Under the pieces are notes generated by a model, which saw nothing but the letters and a program-made list of their open reading frames with translations, was not told the DNA's origin and did not search any database. A stretch of 64,000 nt of DNA. It comes from Planctomycetota bacterium. GTDB taxonomy: Bacteria; Planctomycetota; UBA1135. Shown here piece by piece: positions 60,030 through 64,000 of the stretch. Every line of letters begins with the position of its first letter. Position 1 is the first letter of the stretch. The stretch covers positions 1-64,000 of the forward strand of contig JAQBXR010000011.1 of assembly GCA_027623295.1 (NCBI GenBank), in the 5' to 3' direction. The translations under genes and the position numbers were made by a program.

Positions 60030-62641
60030 TCTTCGACCGTCATGAGCACCTCTCGCGCCTTCGAACCTACGAAGGGACCGAGCACTCCTTGTTCCGTCAT
60101 GATATCTATAAGGCGGCTTGCGCGGGTATATCCAACGCTAAGAGCTCGCTGAATCAGCGATGCGGAGCCACGTCCGCTCTGAAGGATGACGCGCACAGCC
60201 TCGTCGTACATGGGGTCGTCCACCTCACCGGAGCTTCCAGCAGCTGGGCCCTTCATTTGGATGAGATCCTCGAGGAATTCCGGCTTACCGTGACGGCGTA
60301 GGTGATCACAGACATCGTTCACCTCCTTGGTGCTCACGAAAGCGCCCTGTCCACGCACCAGGACGGCGGACCCAGGTGGGCGGTAAAGGAAGTCACCGTT
60401 GCCGAGTAGGCATTCAGCGCCACCTTCATCTAGAACCACGCGGCTATCGATGCCGGTGTTCACGCGGAAGGAAACACGAACTGGGAGGTTTGCCTTAATC
60501 AAGCCGGTCACCACGTCGGTCGATGGACGTTGGGTCGCCACGATGAGGTGAATACCTGCCGCACGCGCTTTCGCTGCAATCCGTGCAATGGCAGTTTCCA
60601 CTTCCTTCTTGGCGGTCATCATGAGGTCGGCGAGCTCATCGATCACGATTACATAGTAAGGAATGTTTGCTGGGTATTCCTCGGCGTCGTAAGCGTCGCC
60701 GAGGATTTTTTGCAGACCGGTCACGCCGATTTGGTTGTAATCGTTAATGCTGCGCACCCCAACCATCTTGAACATGTGCAGGCGATCTTCCATCTGACGC
60801 ACCGACCAATCAAGAACGAATGGCGCACGCTTCATGTCGGTGACCACTGGGCACAGCAGGTGCGGGATGTCGGCAAACACTTGCAGTTCGACCTGCTTGG
60901 GGTCGATCATGACGAAACGCACTTGATCCGGGGTGCGCGTGAGCAGCATTGTGACCAAAATACTGTTGATACAAACCGACTTACCGGAACCGGTAGTTCC
61001 TGCAATCAACATGTGTGGCATTTTGGCGAGATCTTCCACCGCCTTCTTGCCAAGCGTGTCGCAACCCAAAACCATCGGTAGTTTGTTGGTGAGGACATCT
61101 AGTTTTTGGCCATCGAATACGTCCTTTAGACGCACTGAATCGCGTTTCAGGTTTGGCACCTCAATGCCCACGGTCGAGCGTCCGGCAAGTGGGAACACAA
61201 TCCGCACCGAGTGAGTGCCGAGCGCAATGCCGAGGTCTTCCCGCTGACTCTTCAGCTTTTTCACCGAAACGCCTGCAGCAAGTTGAACCTCAAACATGGT
61301 TAGCGTTGGGCCCCGTTCTGCACCGACCACTTTTCCATCCAGGCCGAAGGCATCAAATGCAACTTGAAGTTTGCGGCCGAGCTCATTGATTTCACCACGT
61401 TGATCTTCGTGGTTCGAGTTTTCACTCTTAATCAACAAGTTGCTGGAGGGCATGGACGCCAGAGTTGGTTTCCGTTGCGCCTTCTTCCTCCTAGCTAGCT
61501 CAAGACCTTCATCGGCATCCAACTCTGCACTGCGCATTTCTGGTGTCTTGGAAATGCCCGGCAAAGCGAACTCGCCATCTGGGTTGAGCGCCGTGACTGG
61601 TTTTACTTCTGATGGAGCAGGCTTGGGTTGCGGTTTTTCAGCAGCCGATTGCTCTCCGCCCAACGGTTCCCCCTCCGCGTCATCGGAAACATTCTTGCCA
61701 CCAATCTTAAGCTTCATCGGGGGAGCGACTTCATCGACCACGACCACTTCTTCTGCCTCAGCAGCAGCGGCCGCCGCCTTTTCTTGCTCGATTTCAAAGG
61801 GCTGCATTTCGCCACGCAGCATGTTCCAGAAACGACGCATGCCACTGGCTGCCCTGGCGCGGTTCTCTTCCGCCTCTTCCAAGATGGCTTTGCGCTCCTT
61901 ACTCCCCCATGGCAGGTCTTGCTGCTTCAGGGAACCGGCGCCGCGCTTCAATAAATCGCGAACTAAAGGAACGAAGGCCCATTCCGTGGCCATGAAACTT
62001 GAAAGGCAAGCAAGCAAAGTCAGCACCACGCCAATCCCGAAGGGGCCGAGTGCTTCACTTAAGGACGGATAGACCGTAGAGCCAATCCATCCGCCCTGCC
62101 CGCTAGGGAAGGTGTTGGTGCCAACAACATCGCCAGAAGCCTGGGCAATTAGGGAGCCGGTAAAACTCAGTAATACGATGCCGACTAATTTGAACTCGGC
62201 ATAGCCACTGCTGCTTTCACGTAGTAATCGCGCGATACCCCAAAAGGCACCAAAGGCGGGCATGACAAAGGCACCCATGCCAAGAAAGACCAATAACCAG
62301 TCTGCCAAGTTGTAGCCGAGGCGTCCGCACAAGTTGCCCGAGCCTTGCTCATAACTCAGTAAAGCAACCAACACATAAATCGACGCGGCCGCCAACACCA
62401 TGCCGAAAGGTTGGCGCCCGCGTTTGCCTTGCAGAGCTGCCAAACAAACCGAGCCAAACCAGCGCAAAGCTGATGCCACGGTCAGGAAAATCGTGGCGGC
62501 CCAACCAAGAACTACACCTACACCGGCACCCATAAATCCAACCTGAGTTCCAGCTTGGTTGCGTTTGGGGGCGCGCTTTTGGGTCGTCTTCTTTTCCGAA
62601 GCCGTTTTGCGCGTGGTTTTCTTTTTCCGGGAAGTGGCCAA
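59999..62641 (-). CDS. ftsK: DNA translocase FtsK/SpoIIIE
   Basis: An 880-aa protein with four N-terminal membrane helices (about residues 35-215), a low-complexity Glu/Ala linker with a predicted coiled part, the RecA-like motor with Walker A AGTTGSGKSVCIN and Walker B YVIVIDELADLMM, and the C-terminal gamma winged-helix domain SGRGSASLIQRALSVGYTRA that reads KOPS-like sites. It pumps the chromosome ends through the septum. The start is TTG 62641. It heads the ftsK-rimO-pgsA-sigma54 activator unit. Confidence 0.95.
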   Translation of the reverse strand: MATSRKKKTTRKTASEKKTTQKRAPKRNQAGTQVGFMGAGVGVVLGWAATIFLTVASALRWFGSVCLAALQGKRGRQPFGMVLAAASIYVLVALLSYEQGSGNLCGRLGYNLADWLLVFLGMGAFVMPAFGAFWGIARLLRESSSGYAEFKLVGIVLLSFTGSLIAQASGDVVGTNTFPSGQGGWIGSTVYPSLSEALGPFGIGVVLTLLACLSSFMATEWAFVPLVRDLLKRGAGSLKQQDLPWGSKERKAILEEAEENRARAASGMRRFWNMLRGEMQPFEIEQEKAAAAAAEAEEVVVVDEVAPPMKLKIGGKNVSDDAEGEPLGGEQSAAEKPQPKPAPSEVKPVTALNPDGEFALPGISKTPEMRSAELDADEGLELARRKKAQRKPTLASMPSSNLLIKSENSNHEDQRGEINELGRKLQVAFDAFGLDGKVVGAERGPTLTMFEVQLAAGVSVKKLKSQREDLGIALGTHSVRIVFPLAGRSTVGIEVPNLKRDSVRLKDVFDGQKLDVLTNKLPMVLGCDTLGKKAVEDLAKMPHMLIAGTTGSGKSVCINSILVTMLLTRTPDQVRFVMIDPKQVELQVFADIPHLLCPVVTDMKRAPFVLDWSVRQMEDRLHMFKMVGVRSINDYNQIGVTGLQKILGDAYDAEEYPANIPYYVIVIDELADLMMTAKKEVETAIARIAAKARAAGIHLIVATQRPSTDVVTGLIKANLPVRVSFRVNTGIDSRVVLDEGGAECLLGNGDFLYRPPGSAVLVRGQGAFVSTKEVNDVCDHLRRHGKPEFLEDLIQMKGPAAGSSGEVDDPMYDEAVRVILQSGRGSASLIQRALSVGYTRASRLIDIMTEQGVLGPFVGSKAREVLMTVEEWEERNQQPQ

Positions 62642-62734
62642 GACGCCCCTATCCTAAAGCCTAGGCCCTCGTAAAAACAGAGGAAACGGCCTAGTAACCG
62701 CGTAATCTCGAATTGGACGCCTTAGAAAGGGGGC

Positions 62735-64000
62735 TTACTCCTCTTCAGGGTCCACGTCCTCGGTGTAGCCGAGCTGACCCATCTGATTCATGTCCTTCGC
62801 CGACATTTCGACCTCATCGCCGATGGCTTTGGGCAGAGCATCAAAGAAATCCTGCATGGCGGTAAGCAATTTCTCAACCTGATCCGGCTGTTCGGTGGCA
62901 AAGTTTTGCACTTCATCGTCGTGGTAACGCCATAGGTCTTGATGACCGCTCTCCCACTGCACCATTTTCCAATCTTGCGTGCGCCAGCCCTGCTTCCGCG
63001 CCTTGCCCAGCTTGAACTGTTGAGCTTCCATGTAAATGGTGCGGTCCGGCGAACCGAAGCCACTCTGCAGAGCCCCTTGAAGTGGGTAAGACTCGACATC
63101 GTCCAAGTCGCTCGGGCGCTCTAGGCCAGCCGCGGCGAGAAAAGTTGGGACGATGTCGAGGTGGGCGACGGTTTCCGAAACGCGAGTTCCAGCGCCGACG
63201 CCTCCAGGTAGGTGAAGGATCATGGGCACATGCTGCGTGGCCTCATACAACGACGGCACGTGGTCGTGAAAAATCTCGCCTTCTCCAAAACACTCGCCAT
63301 GGTCAGAGGTGAGCAGCACCAACGTATTCTTCAATCCGGGGTCGCGCGTTTCTAGAACTTCCAGGATTTCAGCGAAGTAATCGTCGAGCATAGCAATCTC
63401 CCCGCGATACCGCGCCATGGCATCGGCATCGGTAGGGTCGAAGGCGGTTGGCTGCGCTTGCCCTTTTTTCTCCAAAGCCGCTGAGAGGTAAGGCTCGGTC
63501 GGACGATACGGTGCGTGGGCATCGTAAAGGTGAAGGAAAAGGAAGTACGGATCTTCCTGCGGGATACCCTCCAGCCATTCGGTCGCACGTTGCTGCACCA
63601 AAGGACCGTCGGAATAGGCGGTTGGCGCGTGCGGAATGAATGGATAAAACCCATTTACCCAACCGGTATCCGCAAAACGGAAACGTCGCAAACGGAGCAG
63701 CGGGTTTTCCAGCAAACGATCATCGAAGCGCTCAAAGCCTTGATCGAAACCAAAACGCGCCACTAACGGGAACGCTGCAATGAAACCGCCGGTGCGATAT
63801 CCATGATCGCGTAAGTGCGTAGCAATCGAAGGAACCCCGTCCTTTGTTGCCATGCCAAGCATGTTGGCGCGCAGACCATGCGACGGTGGATAAACCCCAG
63901 TCAACATGCTGGCATGCTCTGGCCCCGTTATGGGAGTGACTGCAACTGCATCGTCAAAAATCAAACTCCGCTCTGCAAAGGCGCTTAATGTTGGCATTTC
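62735..64000 (-). CDS. AP-superfamily phosphoesterase/sulfatase-like protein, cut by the window edge
   Basis: At least 421 residues; the N-terminus lies beyond the window (the first ATG at 63997 would drop the start of the domain, which normally begins with a metal-binding Asp). The site that is C-x-P-x-R in formylglycine sulfatases reads TGPEHASMLTG, so Thr is in the nucleophile position and His replaces Arg: it fits a phosphodiesterase or phosphonate-type hydrolase rather than a classical sulfatase. Further metal residues: FLHLYDAHAPY and TSDHGECFGEGEIFHDH. The C-terminal tail (QVEKLLTAMQDFFDALPKAI) is helical. Partial on the 5' side. Confidence 0.85.
   Translation of the reverse strand, partial: EMPTLSAFAERSLIFDDAVAVTPITGPEHASMLTGVYPPSHGLRANMLGMATKDGVPSIATHLRDHGYRTGGFIAAFPLVARFGFDQGFERFDDRLLENPLLRLRRFRFADTGWVNGFYPFIPHAPTAYSDGPLVQQRATEWLEGIPQEDPYFLFLHLYDAHAPYRPTEPYLSAALEKKGQAQPTAFDPTDADAMARYRGEIAMLDDYFAEILEVLETRDPGLKNTLVLLTSDHGECFGEGEIFHDHVPSLYEATQHVPMILHLPGGVGAGTRVSETVAHLDIVPTFLAAAGLERPSDLDDVESYPLQGALQSGFGSPDRTIYMEAQQFKLGKARKQGWRTQDWKMVQWESGHQDLWRYHDDEVQNFATEQPDQVEKLLTAMQDFFDALPKAIGDEVEMSAKDMNQMGQLGYTEDVDPEEE

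Noticed and set aside
1-64000. CRISPR arrays, tRNA or rRNA genes, insertion sequences
   Set aside because: No regularly spaced direct repeats, no cloverleaf-like tRNA sequence in the gaps, and no transposase reading frame were found.

Overview
The window is a gene-dense stretch of a Gram-negative-type chromosome: lipoproteins, an outer-membrane-type porin and a Wza/Wzz polysaccharide export set are present. The best guess is Planctomycetota. Reasons: paired DUF1080 domains next to a Tat-exported sugar isomerase-like protein, many AP-superfamily phosphoesterases, a secreted protein with a Cys-containing C-terminal domain of a style I associate with deep-branching marine planctomycetes, and frequent weak or absent Shine-Dalgarno sequences with GTG/TTG starts. 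This is inference; there is no rRNA or marker gene that settles it.

Layout. 0-3.4 kb: a terminator, a start-less aspartyl protease, then a TIKI/TraB-like lipoprotein, a patatin and a PduO-type adenosyltransferase. 3.5-6.5 kb: a redox island with two divergent genes that each carry an in-frame UGA exactly where a redox Cys is expected (a peroxiredoxin, and a thioredoxin-like/SCO1 fusion), followed by NorE/NorF-like oxidase subunits. 6.4-13.5 kb: purine nucleoside phosphorylase, a DUF4097 lipoprotein, ZIP and SO_0444-type metal transporters, a NupC nucleoside transporter, and a sugar isomerase plus DUF1080 pair. 13.5-17.4 kb: a TPR gene broken by TAA, RecQ, an SDR lacking its catalytic Lys, and two inverted hairpin elements that share a core but have unrelated arms. 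17.4-28.5 kb: a two-sided exopolysaccharide export/polymerisation locus (Wzz twice, Wzy, Wza, a GH39-like lipoprotein, a phosphodiesterase, an M16 peptidase) without glycosyltransferases. 28.5-41.3 kb: mixed genes with four decayed ones (YCII, soluble pyrophosphatase, globin, acyl-CoA dehydrogenase), a histidine ammonia-lyase with an unusual Ala-Cys-Gly cofactor triad, and two CDF transporters. 41.3-52 kb: an IDH/IMDH-family enzyme, a glycosyltransferase, an FHA/ABC cluster, DedA, a membrane pyrophosphatase, RsfS, a phosphatase and a porin. 52.7-57.1 kb: four glycosyltransferases chained by ATGA overlaps. 57-64 kb: a sigma54 activator, PgsA, RimO, FtsK and an AP-superfamily phosphoesterase cut by the window edge.

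How the genes work together. The selenoprotein pair and NorE/NorF suggest a peroxide/copper/oxidase redox module. The 17-28 kb and 52-57 kb clusters probably supply export and sugar-transfer steps of surface polysaccharide synthesis. NupC and the phosphorylase suggest purine nucleoside salvage. The most notable signals are the two UGA-containing redox genes and the Cys-for-Ser MIO triad; the hairpin pair at 17.1-17.4 kb is the most unexplained structure. At least six genes look truncated or nonsense-interrupted, which points either to ongoing gene loss or to assembly error.
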